Shown here: one piece after another, positions 34,415 to 42,642 of the stretch
How positions within the stretch are numbered: the stretch's first letter is position 1
Layout of the letters: each line of letters starts with the position of its first letter
Assembly: GCF_035917235.1 (NCBI RefSeq)
Contig: NZ_CP108423.1
Coordinates: 2,855,001 to 2,919,000 of the forward strand
DNA from: Streptomyces sp. NBC_01294
GTDB taxonomy: Bacteria; Actinomycetota; Actinomycetes; Streptomycetales; Streptomycetaceae
Reading direction: 5' to 3'
DNA length: 64,000 nt
Notes under the pieces: generated by a model
What the model was told of the DNA's origin: nothing
The model's database searches: none
The model's input: only the letters and a program-made list of their open reading frames with translations
Program-made: the position numbers and the translations under genes

Positions 34415-36067
34415 TTACTTCTTGAGCGAGATCTTCTCGAGGATCGGGTCCTCGTTGAAGTTGATGTCGTCCAGACCGTTGAACTTGTCGGTCGCCATCA
34501 GGCGGAACTGGGAACGGTTGAAGGTCGGGATGAGCGCCATGTCGTCCATGGCCATCTTCTCGGCCTGCTGGTACATCTTGATGCGAGCGGCCTCGTCCTT
34601 GGTGGCGCGGGCCGTGTCGATCAGCTTGTCGAACTCCGGGTTGTTGTAACGCGCACGGTTGTCACCGGTCACGTTGCCCTCAGCGTCCTTCGCCATGGAA
34701 GACGAGTGCAGGAGCGGGAAGAGGAAGTTCTCCGGGGTCGGGTAGTCCGCGCCCCACGCGAAGCGGTAGACACCGGTGGCCGCGGCACCCTGCTGCTCCT
34801 TGAGCATGCCCGGGAAGTCCTTGCCGTCCAGCTTGACCTTGACGCCGAGGACGTCCTCGACCTGCTTCGCGACGGCCTGGACCCACTCTTCGTGGCCCGC
34901 ACCGGTGTTGAAGCTGAACTTGAGCTCAGAGCCCGGCTTCAGGCCCGCCTTCTCGGCGTGCTCCTTGGCCTTGGCGGGGTCCTGCTTGATGCAGGAGACG
35001 CACAGGTCCTTCTGGTACGCCTTCGGGAACGCCGGCGGCACGATGGTGGTCGACGGGGTCTGGAAGCCCTGGAAGACACCCTTGGCGATGGCCTGACGGT
35101 CGATCGCGTAGGAGATCGCCAGACGCGCGTCCTTGGACGCGGTCGGGCCGTTGTCACCGATCGGCAGAACGAAGTTCATGCCGTTCGTGTCCTTGGCGAA
35201 CCACTTGTTCTGCGCCTTGAACTTGGCCTCGGCGACCTTGAGCATCGGCGTGGGGATGTGCGCGTAGTCGAACGTGCCGGCCTGGAAGCCGTCGTACTCG
35301 AGCTGGTGCGCGGTCTTGTCGTTGAGCAGCGTGACCTCGACGCGGTCCAGCGACGCCTTGGTCAGCGCGTAGCCGTCGTTGCGGACGAGGTTGATCGCCT
35401 TGTTGTGCTCCCAGGTGCCGTCCATCTTGAACGGACCGTTGCCGACGGGAGACTCGCCGAACGCCTTGTCCTCCTCGCCGACCTTGGCCGACTTCGGGAC
35501 CGGGCTGTAGGCGGCGTGCGCCGTCTTCAGGACGAACTCGCAGTCACCCTTGGCCAGGTCCACCTTGATGGTGTTCGGGTCCGGGGTGGTGACACCGGCG
35601 AAGGTCTTCGCGGAGCCGTCCTGCAGCTCCTTGTAGCCCTTGATGCCGGCGAAGTGGTACGCCACGTCGGACGCGGCGGCCTTGTGAGCGGCACGGGCCC
35701 AACCACGGGAGAACGCCTCGGCGTCCACGACCTCGCCGTTGGAGAACTTGGTGTCCGGCTTGATCTTGAAGGTCCAGGACGCGCAACCCTCGTCCGAGCT
35801 CGCCGACTCGGCGAGCGCCGGCTCGGCCAGGCCGTCCGGCGTGTTCGAGTACAGGCCGGTGAACAGGGCGTTGGCCAGCAGGATGCCCGTGGACTCGTGG
35901 GCGCGCCCCGGGTCGATGGTGTCCGGCTCGGTGCTGCCCAGCCGGAACGTGCCCCCGGCGGCAGAACTGCCCTTGTCCTTGCTGTCACCGCTGCCGCCAC
36001 AGGCAGTAGCGGCCAGGGCGACGACAACCGCGCCCACGACCCACTTGGCGCTCTTGGCACCGCGCAT
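34415..36067 (-). CDS. Peptide-binding lipoprotein (importer 2, BldKB-like candidate)
   Basis: 550 residues from MRGAKSAKWVVG, preceded by GAGGAGGAAA at ideal spacing. Lipobox LAATAC with Cys23. SBP_bac_5 family blocks: GTFRLGSTEPDTIDPGRAHES, KFSNGEVVDAEAFSRGWARA, SPVGNGPFKMDGTWEHNK, LAISYAIDRQAIAKGVFQG and the final DMALIPTFNRSQFRL. It should capture oligopeptides at the outer membrane face. The neighbouring typA gene recalls the S. coelicolor bldK region, whose lipoprotein BldKB imports a developmental peptide. I recall bldK having a permease gene first, unlike here, so orthology is open. It is preceded by a U-tract hairpin 41 bases before the start. Confidence 0.92.
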   Translation of the reverse strand: MRGAKSAKWVVGAVVVALAATACGGSGDSKDKGSSAAGGTFRLGSTEPDTIDPGRAHESTGILLANALFTGLYSNTPDGLAEPALAESASSDEGCASWTFKIKPDTKFSNGEVVDAEAFSRGWARAAHKAAASDVAYHFAGIKGYKELQDGSAKTFAGVTTPDPNTIKVDLAKGDCEFVLKTAHAAYSPVPKSAKVGEEDKAFGESPVGNGPFKMDGTWEHNKAINLVRNDGYALTKASLDRVEVTLLNDKTAHQLEYDGFQAGTFDYAHIPTPMLKVAEAKFKAQNKWFAKDTNGMNFVLPIGDNGPTASKDARLAISYAIDRQAIAKGVFQGFQTPSTTIVPPAFPKAYQKDLCVSCIKQDPAKAKEHAEKAGLKPGSELKFSFNTGAGHEEWVQAVAKQVEDVLGVKVKLDGKDFPGMLKEQQGAAATGVYRFAWGADYPTPENFLFPLLHSSSMAKDAEGNVTGDNRARYNNPEFDKLIDTARATKDEAARIKMYQQAEKMAMDDMALIPTFNRSQFRLMATDKFNGLDDINFNEDPILEKISLKK

Positions 36068-36107
36068 GGGTTTCCTCCTCATGAGTCCACTGATCGACTT
36101 GAGGGGC

Positions 36108-36139
36108 AAAAAAACCTCGCCGACACCCCTGACGGCGAG
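36108..36139 (-). terminator. Intrinsic terminator or attenuator in importer 2 leader
   Basis: A 7-bp perfect stem (36116-36122 and 36133-36139) with a 10-base loop. On the minus strand it is followed by G and then seven U (36108-36114). It points toward the lipoprotein gene, and its U-tract ends 40 bases before that start codon. U-tract terminators are rare in Streptomyces. It could stop typA readthrough or attenuate the importer operon. Confidence 0.7.
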
Positions 36140-36249
36140 CAATTTTCCTGCCCATAGTGTGCTCGTGAGTCGGCGCGCTCCCCACAGCGCGTGACCCATT
36201 GACCCGAGCTCAATGGAGCCATCCTCAGGGACGGTCAGGCCGTAAACCA

Positions 36250-36259
36250 CACTTAAGTG
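36250..36259. promoter_or_regulatory. 10-bp perfect palindrome CACTTAAGTG
   Basis: AT-containing palindrome in the upstream region of importer 2, about 185 bases before its start codon. A possible operator; it is short enough to occur by chance. Confidence 0.25.
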
Positions 36260-36417
36260 GTCTCGTTTTCACAACATCGATCTGCGTCAGAAACCCGAAA
36301 TCCGGACAAACGGATAGGAGACAGACACGTGCGAAACGGACGGTTAGCTCATCTTCCGGAGTGTCACGGTCGGTATGCGGACACCTGAACGCAAAAATCC
36401 GCTTGACAGAAGCGAAC

Positions 36418-36454
36418 AGCCCCTCGCATCACGGACTCCGCGACACGAGGGGCT
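36418..36454 (-). terminator. Hairpin downstream of typA (distal)
   Basis: A 9-bp perfect stem (36418-36426 and 36446-36454) with a 19-base loop, about 90 bases after the typA stop. Candidate second terminator. Confidence 0.5.
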
Positions 36455-36500
36455 GCTGCATTTCCAGGGCGGTGCGCCCCTACGGCAACGGGGCCGTCCG

Positions 36501-36519
36501 GCCCGGGGCAAACCCGGGC
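36501..36519 (-). terminator. Hairpin downstream of typA (proximal)
   Basis: A 7-bp GCCCGGG/CCCGGGC stem with a 5-base loop, 22 bases after the typA stop, without a U-tract. Probable typA terminator. Confidence 0.6.
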
Positions 36520-36541
36520 GGGACGACCCCAAAGGGCGTTC

Positions 36542-38446
36542 TTACTTGCCGGACTTGGCGCGCGACGCGGTGCGCGAGCGGTCCTTCTGGTCCAGGACGA
36601 CCTTGCGGATGCGCACGGCCTCCGGGGTCACCTCGACGCACTCGTCGTCGCGGCAGAACTCCAGGGACTGCTCCAGGGAGAGCTTGCGGGGCGGCACCAC
36701 GTTCTCGGTGTTGTCCGCGGAAGCCGCACGCATGTTGGTGAGCTTCTTCTCCTTGGTGATGTTCACGTCCATGTCGTCGGAGCGCGAGTTCTCGCCGACG
36801 ATCATGCCCTCGTACACCTCGGTGCCGGGTTCGGTGAACAGGACGCCGCGCTCCTGCAGGTTGATCATCGCGAACGGCGTGACCGAGCCCGCGCGGTCCG
36901 CGACCAGCGAACCGTTGTTACGGGTGACCAGCGGGCCGAACCACGGCTCGTGACCCTCGTGGATGGAGTGGGCGATACCGGTACCGCGCGTGCCCGTGAG
37001 GAACTCCGTACGGAAGCCGATGAGACCGCGCGACGGGACGACGAACTCCATGCGGACCCAGCCGGAGCCGTGGTTCGACATGTTGTCCATGCGGCCCTTG
37101 CGGACGCCCATGAGCTGCGTGACCGCGCCCATGTGCTCCTCGGGGACGTCGATGGTCATGCGCTCGACCGGCTCGTGCACCTTGCCGTCGATCTCCTGCG
37201 TGACGACCTGCGGCTTGCCGATGGTCAGCTCGAAGCCCTCGCGGCGCATCTGCTCGACCAGGATGGCGAGCGCGAGCTCACCGCGGCCCTGGACCTCCCA
37301 GGCGTCGGGGCGCTCGGTGTCGAGGACGCGGAGCGAGACGTTGCCGACCAGCTCGCGGTCCAGACGGTCCTTGACCTGGCGGGCGGTGACCTTGCGGTCC
37401 TTGACCGCGGACTTGGCGTCCGCGCCCTTGCCGCTGCCGCCGCGGCCGACCATCGGGGAGGTGTTCGTACCGATGGTCATGGAGATCGCCGGCTCGTCCA
37501 CCGAGATCAGCGGAAGCGCGATCGGGTTCTCCGGGTCGGCCAGGGTCTCGCCGATCATGATCTCGGGGAAACCGGCGACCGCGCAGATGTCACCCGGGCC
37601 CGCCACCTCGGCCGGCTTGCGGGTGAGCGCCTCGGTCATCATCAGCTCGGTGATGCGGACGTTGGACATCGAGCCGTCACGCTTGATCCACGCGACGGTC
37701 TGGCCCTTGCGCAGCTCGCCCTGCTCGACGCGGACGAGCGCGATGCGGCCGAGGAAGTTGTCGGCGTCCAGGTTGGTGACGTGGGCCTGGAGGGGGGCCT
37801 CCTCGTCGTACACCGGGGCCGGGACGTGCTCCAGGATGGTGGAGAAGAACGGCTCCAGGTTCGTGCTGTCCGCCGGGACGGTGCCGTCCTCGGGCTTGGT
37901 CAGCGACGCGACGCCGTCACGGCCACAGGCGTAGACGATCGGGAACTCGATCTGCTCCTCGTCCGCGTCCAGGTCCAGGAAGAGGTCGTACGTCTCGTTG
38001 ACGACCTCGTCGATCCGGGAGTCCGGGCGGTCGGTCTTGTTGATGCAGAGGATGACCGGCATCTTCGCCTGCAGGGCCTTGCGCAGGACGAAGCGGGTCT
38101 GGGGCAGCGGACCCTCGGAGGCGTCCACCAGCAGAACGACGGCGTCCACCATCGACAGACCGCGCTCGACCTCACCACCGAAGTCGGCGTGGCCGGGGGT
38201 GTCGATGATGTTGATCGTGATCGGGGCCCCGCCGTCCTTGGGGTGATACTTCACCGCCGTGTTCTTGGCGAGGATCGTGATGCCCTTCTCACGCTCCAGG
38301 TCGTTCGAGTCCATCATGCGGTCGTCGAGGTGCTGGTGGGCGGCGAAGGCACCGGCCTGCTTGAGCATGGCATCGACGATGGTCGTCTTGCCATGGTCGA
38401 CGTGGGCGACGATGGCGACGTTACGGATGTCGTGGCGCGTGGGCAC
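36542..38446 (-). CDS. typA: Translational GTPase TypA/BipA
   Basis: 634 residues from a GTG start (VPTRHDIRNVAIVAHVDHGK); the 45-codon extension upstream is not conserved. G1 is AHVDHGKTT, switch I/G2 is in EREKGITILAKNTAV, G3 is DTPGHADF, and G4 is NKTDRPDSRIDEV. EF-G-like domains follow with GRGELALAILVEQMRREGFEL and the C-terminal TypA-specific region (SRGLIGFRTEFLTGTRGTGI, HGSGWVRMEF). It binds the ribosome and supports assembly and stress adaptation, especially in the cold. It is monocistronic, with hairpins downstream. Confidence 0.97.
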   Translation of the reverse strand: MPTRHDIRNVAIVAHVDHGKTTIVDAMLKQAGAFAAHQHLDDRMMDSNDLEREKGITILAKNTAVKYHPKDGGAPITINIIDTPGHADFGGEVERGLSMVDAVVLLVDASEGPLPQTRFVLRKALQAKMPVILCINKTDRPDSRIDEVVNETYDLFLDLDADEEQIEFPIVYACGRDGVASLTKPEDGTVPADSTNLEPFFSTILEHVPAPVYDEEAPLQAHVTNLDADNFLGRIALVRVEQGELRKGQTVAWIKRDGSMSNVRITELMMTEALTRKPAEVAGPGDICAVAGFPEIMIGETLADPENPIALPLISVDEPAISMTIGTNTSPMVGRGGSGKGADAKSAVKDRKVTARQVKDRLDRELVGNVSLRVLDTERPDAWEVQGRGELALAILVEQMRREGFELTIGKPQVVTQEIDGKVHEPVERMTIDVPEEHMGAVTQLMGVRKGRMDNMSNHGSGWVRMEFVVPSRGLIGFRTEFLTGTRGTGIAHSIHEGHEPWFGPLVTRNNGSLVADRAGSVTPFAMINLQERGVLFTEPGTEVYEGMIVGENSRSDDMDVNITKEKKLTNMRAASADNTENVVPPRKLSLEQSLEFCRDDECVEVTPEAVRIRKVVLDQKDRSRTASRAKSGK

Positions 38447-38792
38447 TTCGGCGCTTCTCCCGGGATCGTGGATGGCGTCGCGTACGGCCTGGCACGCGCG
38501 CCTCGACCGGGCGAAAACCTGCCACGGCCTTACCCCATGGTACGTCGCGCAGCGGGAACCGCCTGCCGGGGGGTCTGTCAAGAGGCCGGACGAATGAGCG
38601 CGACCGAGTGCGGAGCGGGGTGACTCGGCCGCCCATCCTGCCGGTAATCATGCGGTCAACGGCCGGGTCAATGGGTATGGCACGACCTTGCCCGCCGGGA
38701 TTCCGGCGGGCAAGGGACTTGAGTCACATCTGAGCTTGCGGACCTCGCGTCAACCTGACAGGCACCGCTTTGTCACCACTTCTTCTCCCCGG
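38447..38792. other. Intergenic region between third lipoprotein gene and typA
   Basis: 346 bases without a gene on either strand that I would defend. It contains the terminator of the lipoprotein gene (38686-38715) and, nearer 38447, the leader and promoter of typA. Short open frames here are GC-driven shadows. Confidence 0.6.
38686..38715 (-). terminator. Terminator of third peptide-binding lipoprotein gene
   Basis: A perfect 13-bp inverted repeat (38686-38698 and 38703-38715) with loop GATT, about 78 bases after the lipoprotein stop and upstream of typA on the same strand. Confidence 0.8.
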
Positions 38793-41141
38793 CTACTTCT
38801 TCTTGTCCTTGGCGGTCGGCGGCTTCTTCCAGCCGATGTCCTGATAGCGGGGGGCGCCGAGGCCGAAGGCTCCGGCATTGACCAGGCCCGGCTTGACGGC
38901 GACCAGCTCCGGGCGCTGGAAGAGGGGGATGGAGCCGGCGGCGGCCCAGATCCGGGCGTCCGCCTTGCGGATCAGCTCACGGGACTGCGCCTCGTCCAGC
39001 TCGCCGAGCGCCTGGTCGAACAGCTGGTCGATGTGGTCGGTGCCGACCCGGGTGTAGTTCTGTTCGACGAGCAGCGAGCCGTCCGCGGCCGGTTCCGGCT
39101 TCGCGAAGATGGGCCGGGCATCCGTGGCCGGGTAGGCGGTCGCGGGCCAGGAGTAGAGCGCCAGGTCGTACTGGCCCGAGGCGATGTGGTCCTTGAAGAA
39201 GCTGTCGTCGGCCACCTTGGTCGTCTCTGTGTTCACGCCGAGCTTCCGGAGCATCTGGGCGATCCGCTCGCCGACCGCGCGCAGGGACTCCGAGCCGGGG
39301 CCGGCCGGGAGGACGAAGCGCAGGGTGAGCGGCTTGCCGTCCTTGGCGAGCATGGTGCCGGAGGTGCGGGTGGCCTGCTTGGCCGGAGCCGGGGTGGCCT
39401 TGGCGGGGTCGGCCTCGTCGCCGTCGCGGGCCGGGCTGCGCTTGCCGTCGTCGACGGCCACGGCCCGGGCGGCCTGGGCGAGGAGGGCGGCGTGCTGCTG
39501 GGCGCCGAAGGGGGCGGGGGCCAGGACCGGGGAGGTACGGTCCGGTCCGCCGCCCGGCGCGAAGGCGTCGGCGTCGACGATCTCGCCGTCCGCGGCGCTG
39601 CCCGCCGGGCCGGCCTGCGGGCGCGGCGCGGTCGCCGGGAGCGCATCGCCGTTGGCCTCGTCGTCCTGGCCCACGATGTAGAGGCCGTCGTTTCCGGTGC
39701 CCGGGCCCGACGGGGTCTTCGAGTCGTCCTGCGGCGCGCTCTCCGGGCCGGCCTTGGCCCCGACCGGTTCCGTGAGCTTGCCGCCCCGGCGCCAGCCCGC
39801 GTCCGCGAGGAGGGCCTGGGCCGCCTGGGTGTCCTGGCCGCCGAGGGCCTCGCTGTTGTCGGCGTACGCCTGCTGTCCGGCCAGGGCCACGTGGCTGCCG
39901 ACCGGCTTCGCGGGCAGGCCGAGCGGCTTCAGCACGCTTTCGGCCAGCGCCTTGCGGTCCAGGGCCCGGGCCACCGCGCGGCGCACCCGCTCGTCCGCCA
40001 GCGGGCCGGAGGTCCCGTTCATGGCGAGCTGCGTGTAGGCGGGCTCCAGGGACTTGCGGACGGTGAAGGTCCGCAGGGCCGCCTGCTCGTCGGCGTACCG
40101 CTTCACGGAGGCGACGTGCTTGTCGCGGCTCTCCTTCTCCGCCGCGGCCTTGTCCTCGTCCGTTCCGAAGGCGATCGCCCACGACAGGGTGGCCTGCGCC
40201 GGGGTCAGCGAGGCCCCCGGGCCGTGGGCCGGGGCCCCGCCCGAGCCCGAACCCGCGCCGCTCTTGCGGGCCGCGTCCCTGCGGGCCAGTGCGATCCGGT
40301 CGGCCCCGGCGCGGTCGATCTCCGCCAGGTCGAGCTTCCCGGCGGCCAGGGCCGCCGGGCGCTCGGCCCGCGGCACCGCCGTCAGGACGAGCGTGTCCAG
40401 CTTGGCGGGCCGGCCCCACCAGCGCGGATTGCGGGTCAGGGCCGCGGTGCCGGTCTTCTTGTCGATCGCCCCGAGGCTGAAGGGTCCGGCGGTGACCTTC
40501 AGCGTGCCGCGGGCGCCCTCGTTGAAGGCGTCCGGGGTGCCGGTGACCTGCTTGGGGTAGAGCGGGGTGAACAGGGAGCGCCAGTCGGCGTACGGCTTGC
40601 CGAAGGTGACCCTGATCTCCAGGTCGGTCTTGCCCTTCTCGATCTTCTCGATCCGGTCATAGCCGGCGTTGCGCGCCGTCCAGTACGCCGTGTCCTTGCC
40701 GTTCAGGGCCCGCCACTGCGCCACGAAATCGGCGGCGCCGATCTCCCGTCCGTCGCTCCACACCGCCTGCTGGTTGAGCTTGTACAGGACAACCTGCTTG
40801 GGCTCCCGCTCGACGACCTCGGCCTTCTCCAGGTAGTCGGGATTGGCCACCGGCCGCCCCTTGGCGTCCATCACGAACAACTGCGGCAGCACCGCCCCGG
40901 CGATCCTCGACGTGGTGGCGTCCGCGTCGGCCTGGAAGGTGTTCAGGGTGTCCGGGAGGGTGTCCACCGCCCAGCGCAGCACACCCCCGTCGGCGACCTT
41001 CTCGCGGGCCGTCGTGGCGATGTCCTGTCCTGCGGCGGCCGGACCGCCCTCGTCGTCACCCGCGCCGCAGCCCGTGAGCAGCGGCAGTGCGAGGACTCCC
41101 GAGGTCAGGAGCGCCAAGGACCTGCGCCTTCTCTGGGACAT
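38793..41141 (-). CDS. Orphan peptide-binding lipoprotein with large internal insertions
   Basis: 782 residues from MSQRRRRSLALLTSG, preceded by GGAGGTACC; the longer frame upstream is not conserved. Lipobox LLTGC, Cys25. SBP_bac_5 blocks are present: DTLPDTLNTFQADADATTSR, VWSDGREIGAADFVAQWRAL, VRRAVARALDRKALAESVLKPLG, and IPLFQRPELVAV near the end. Two low-complexity insertions interrupt the fold: about 75 residues near 40064-40290 and about 140 residues near 39363-39785 (Ala/Gly/Pro/Asp rich). They make it about 200 residues longer than the other two binding proteins here. No permease or ATPase genes are attached, so it may feed a shared importer or act as a receptor. Confidence 0.9.
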   Translation of the reverse strand: MSQRRRRSLALLTSGVLALPLLTGCGAGDDEGGPAAAGQDIATTAREKVADGGVLRWAVDTLPDTLNTFQADADATTSRIAGAVLPQLFVMDAKGRPVANPDYLEKAEVVEREPKQVVLYKLNQQAVWSDGREIGAADFVAQWRALNGKDTAYWTARNAGYDRIEKIEKGKTDLEIRVTFGKPYADWRSLFTPLYPKQVTGTPDAFNEGARGTLKVTAGPFSLGAIDKKTGTAALTRNPRWWGRPAKLDTLVLTAVPRAERPAALAAGKLDLAEIDRAGADRIALARRDAARKSGAGSGSGGAPAHGPGASLTPAQATLSWAIAFGTDEDKAAAEKESRDKHVASVKRYADEQAALRTFTVRKSLEPAYTQLAMNGTSGPLADERVRRAVARALDRKALAESVLKPLGLPAKPVGSHVALAGQQAYADNSEALGGQDTQAAQALLADAGWRRGGKLTEPVGAKAGPESAPQDDSKTPSGPGTGNDGLYIVGQDDEANGDALPATAPRPQAGPAGSAADGEIVDADAFAPGGGPDRTSPVLAPAPFGAQQHAALLAQAARAVAVDDGKRSPARDGDEADPAKATPAPAKQATRTSGTMLAKDGKPLTLRFVLPAGPGSESLRAVGERIAQMLRKLGVNTETTKVADDSFFKDHIASGQYDLALYSWPATAYPATDARPIFAKPEPAADGSLLVEQNYTRVGTDHIDQLFDQALGELDEAQSRELIRKADARIWAAAGSIPLFQRPELVAVKPGLVNAGAFGLGAPRYQDIGWKKPPTAKDKKK

Positions 41142-41488
41142 GGGTGGTACCTCCGGGGCGGGGCGTGGGGGAAGCATGATCACGTTCGGCGGTATATGGA
41201 GCTGATCACACCGGTTGCCGGAACCCACTGAAATCGACGGTCCGCCGCACCCTTCGCAGCCGCCTCTCGCCACGCCGCGAACCCCACCCGTGCGGACCAA
41301 TCCCGCTTGCGCGGCGGACGGGCGTTTCCCCGTAAGAGGGATGAGAATGGGGGTAGGGAGGGGCGCACAGTTCACGCCTGCGCGCCCGCAATCGCTGCAC
41401 GTCCCTTCACAACGGGGGACGGGAAGCGCGACACTCGCAGGCGCACATGAGCGTTGCCACCGCACCTTGGCGGAAGTGAGGGCAAATC
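41142..41488. other. Divergent intergenic region upstream of the sdh locus
   Basis: 347 bases between the minus-strand lipoprotein gene and the small plus-strand coiled-coil gene. Near the lipoprotein start there are two TGATCA palindromes 32 bases apart (about 41178 and 41210), with an A/T-rich GTATAT between them, a plausible promoter and operator area. The rest shows no clear feature. Confidence 0.5.
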
Positions 41489-41710
41489 ATGTCCCTGCAA
41501 GACGATCTGAGTGCCGTACGGCGAAACCTGGACGAGCTGACGCGCAAGGTCGAGCGGCTGGAGCAGCAGGCCGCACGACGCAAGCCGGCAGCGGCGTCCC
41601 CGCCGGACCCGTCCCGGATGGTGACGGTGCCGGACACGCCGTACGACAGCTCTCTGTGGACGGACTCCGACGACGAGGGCCTGGGCGCCCGCGACCGCCG
41701 GGCGCCCTGA
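41489..41710 (+). CDS. Small coiled-coil protein of unknown function
   Basis: 73 residues. Residues 3-30 (LQDDLSAVRRNLDELTRKVE, then RLEQQ) form a clear heptad coiled coil. The rest is a Pro/Asp-rich polar tail with TVPDTPYDSSLWTDSDDEGLG. It has no signal peptide or membrane segment. GGAAGTGAGGGC precedes the ATG at suitable distance. I do not recognise a named family; the short acidic tail suggests a small adaptor. It precedes the succinate dehydrogenase genes by 106 bases on the same strand and might share their transcript. Confidence 0.7.
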   Translation: MSLQDDLSAVRRNLDELTRKVERLEQQAARRKPAAASPPDPSRMVTVPDTPYDSSLWTDSDDEGLGARDRRAP

Positions 41711-41816
41711 CACCCACCCGTCGCACCACCCGCACCACACCCACACCCCATCTGGCCCGGCCGCCGAGCGGCCGGGCCTCCTGGGCCACCCCTCATCACT
41801 CCTCCCGGAGTCCCCT

Positions 41817-42641
41817 TTGGCCACAGGCACACAACCACCCCAGCAGCGGCCCGGCGGCGTCCACGACCCCTCCCGGGCCGCGATCGCTGTTCGGCACCTG
41901 CGGACCGACCGGTGGTGGCTGGCCCCCGCCGCCACCGCGGCCGGGCTGCTCGCCTTCGTCATCTACTCGACCTGGCGGGCCTTCGCGAACGCCGACTACT
42001 ACGCCGCCCCGTACGTCTCGCCCTTCTACTCCCCGTGTCTCGCGGAGAACTGCGTCCCCATGCAGGACGGGCCCAACTGGGAGATCTTCGGCAGCTGGTG
42101 GGGCCTGTCCCCCGCCCTGATCATCCTGATCTTCCCGCTCGGCTTCCGGCTGACCTGCTACTACTACCGCAAGGCCTACTACCGAGGCTTCTGGGTCTCG
42201 CCGCCCGCCTGCGCCGTCGCCGAACCGCACACGAAGTACACCGGCGAGACCCGCTTCCCGCTGATCTTCCAGAACGTGCACCGGTACTTCTTCTACGCGG
42301 CGGTCCCGGTCGCGCTCATCCTGTCGTACGACACCCTGCTCACCTTCCGCGACGAGCACTACGAGTGGGGCCACATGGGCCTCGGGACGGTGTTGTTCCT
42401 CATCAACATCGTGCTGATCTGGGCCTACACCCTGTCCTGCCACTCCTGCCGCCACATCATGGGCGGCCGGCTCAAGCACTTCTCGAAGCACCCGGTGCGC
42501 TACCGGCTCTGGGGCTGGATCAGCCGGCTCAACAACCGCCACGCGCTGCTGGCGTGGGCCTCGCTGATCAGCGTCGCCCTGTGCGACTTCTACGTGTACC
42601 TGCTGGCGACCGGCGCCTTCACCGACCCGAGGATCTTCTGA
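41817..42641 (+). CDS. sdhC: Succinate dehydrogenase membrane anchor subunit, Sdh1 type
   Basis: 274 residues with a TTG start after GGAG. About five membrane helices: 36-52, 97-113, 158-175, 188-206 and 245-265. It resembles the mycobacterial Rv0249c-type anchor rather than the usual SdhC/SdhD pair. Two Cys-rich clusters stand out: C74 and C79 in an external loop (YSPCLAENCV) and C208-H209-x-C211-x-H213 after helix four (LSCHSCRHIMG). The Sdh1 of M. smegmatis has been reported to hold a Rieske-type cluster in the membrane subunit, and these Cys/His residues are candidate ligands. It is followed after one base by the flavoprotein gene. The role is to pass electrons to menaquinone. Confidence 0.87.
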   Translation: MATGTQPPQQRPGGVHDPSRAAIAVRHLRTDRWWLAPAATAAGLLAFVIYSTWRAFANADYYAAPYVSPFYSPCLAENCVPMQDGPNWEIFGSWWGLSPALIILIFPLGFRLTCYYYRKAYYRGFWVSPPACAVAEPHTKYTGETRFPLIFQNVHRYFFYAAVPVALILSYDTLLTFRDEHYEWGHMGLGTVLFLINIVLIWAYTLSCHSCRHIMGGRLKHFSKHPVRYRLWGWISRLNNRHALLAWASLISVALCDFYVYLLATGAFTDPRIF

Positions 42642-42642
42642 G

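Larger units (their letters stand above)
36068..36541. other. Regulatory intergenic region between typA and importer 2
   Basis: 474 bases, lower in GC than its surroundings, without a gene. Reading in the direction of transcription (minus strand) it holds two short hairpins after typA, a 10-bp palindrome, and a U-tract terminator-like hairpin close to the importer start. The importer promoter should lie within 36140-36400; I could not fix its boxes. Confidence 0.7.
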
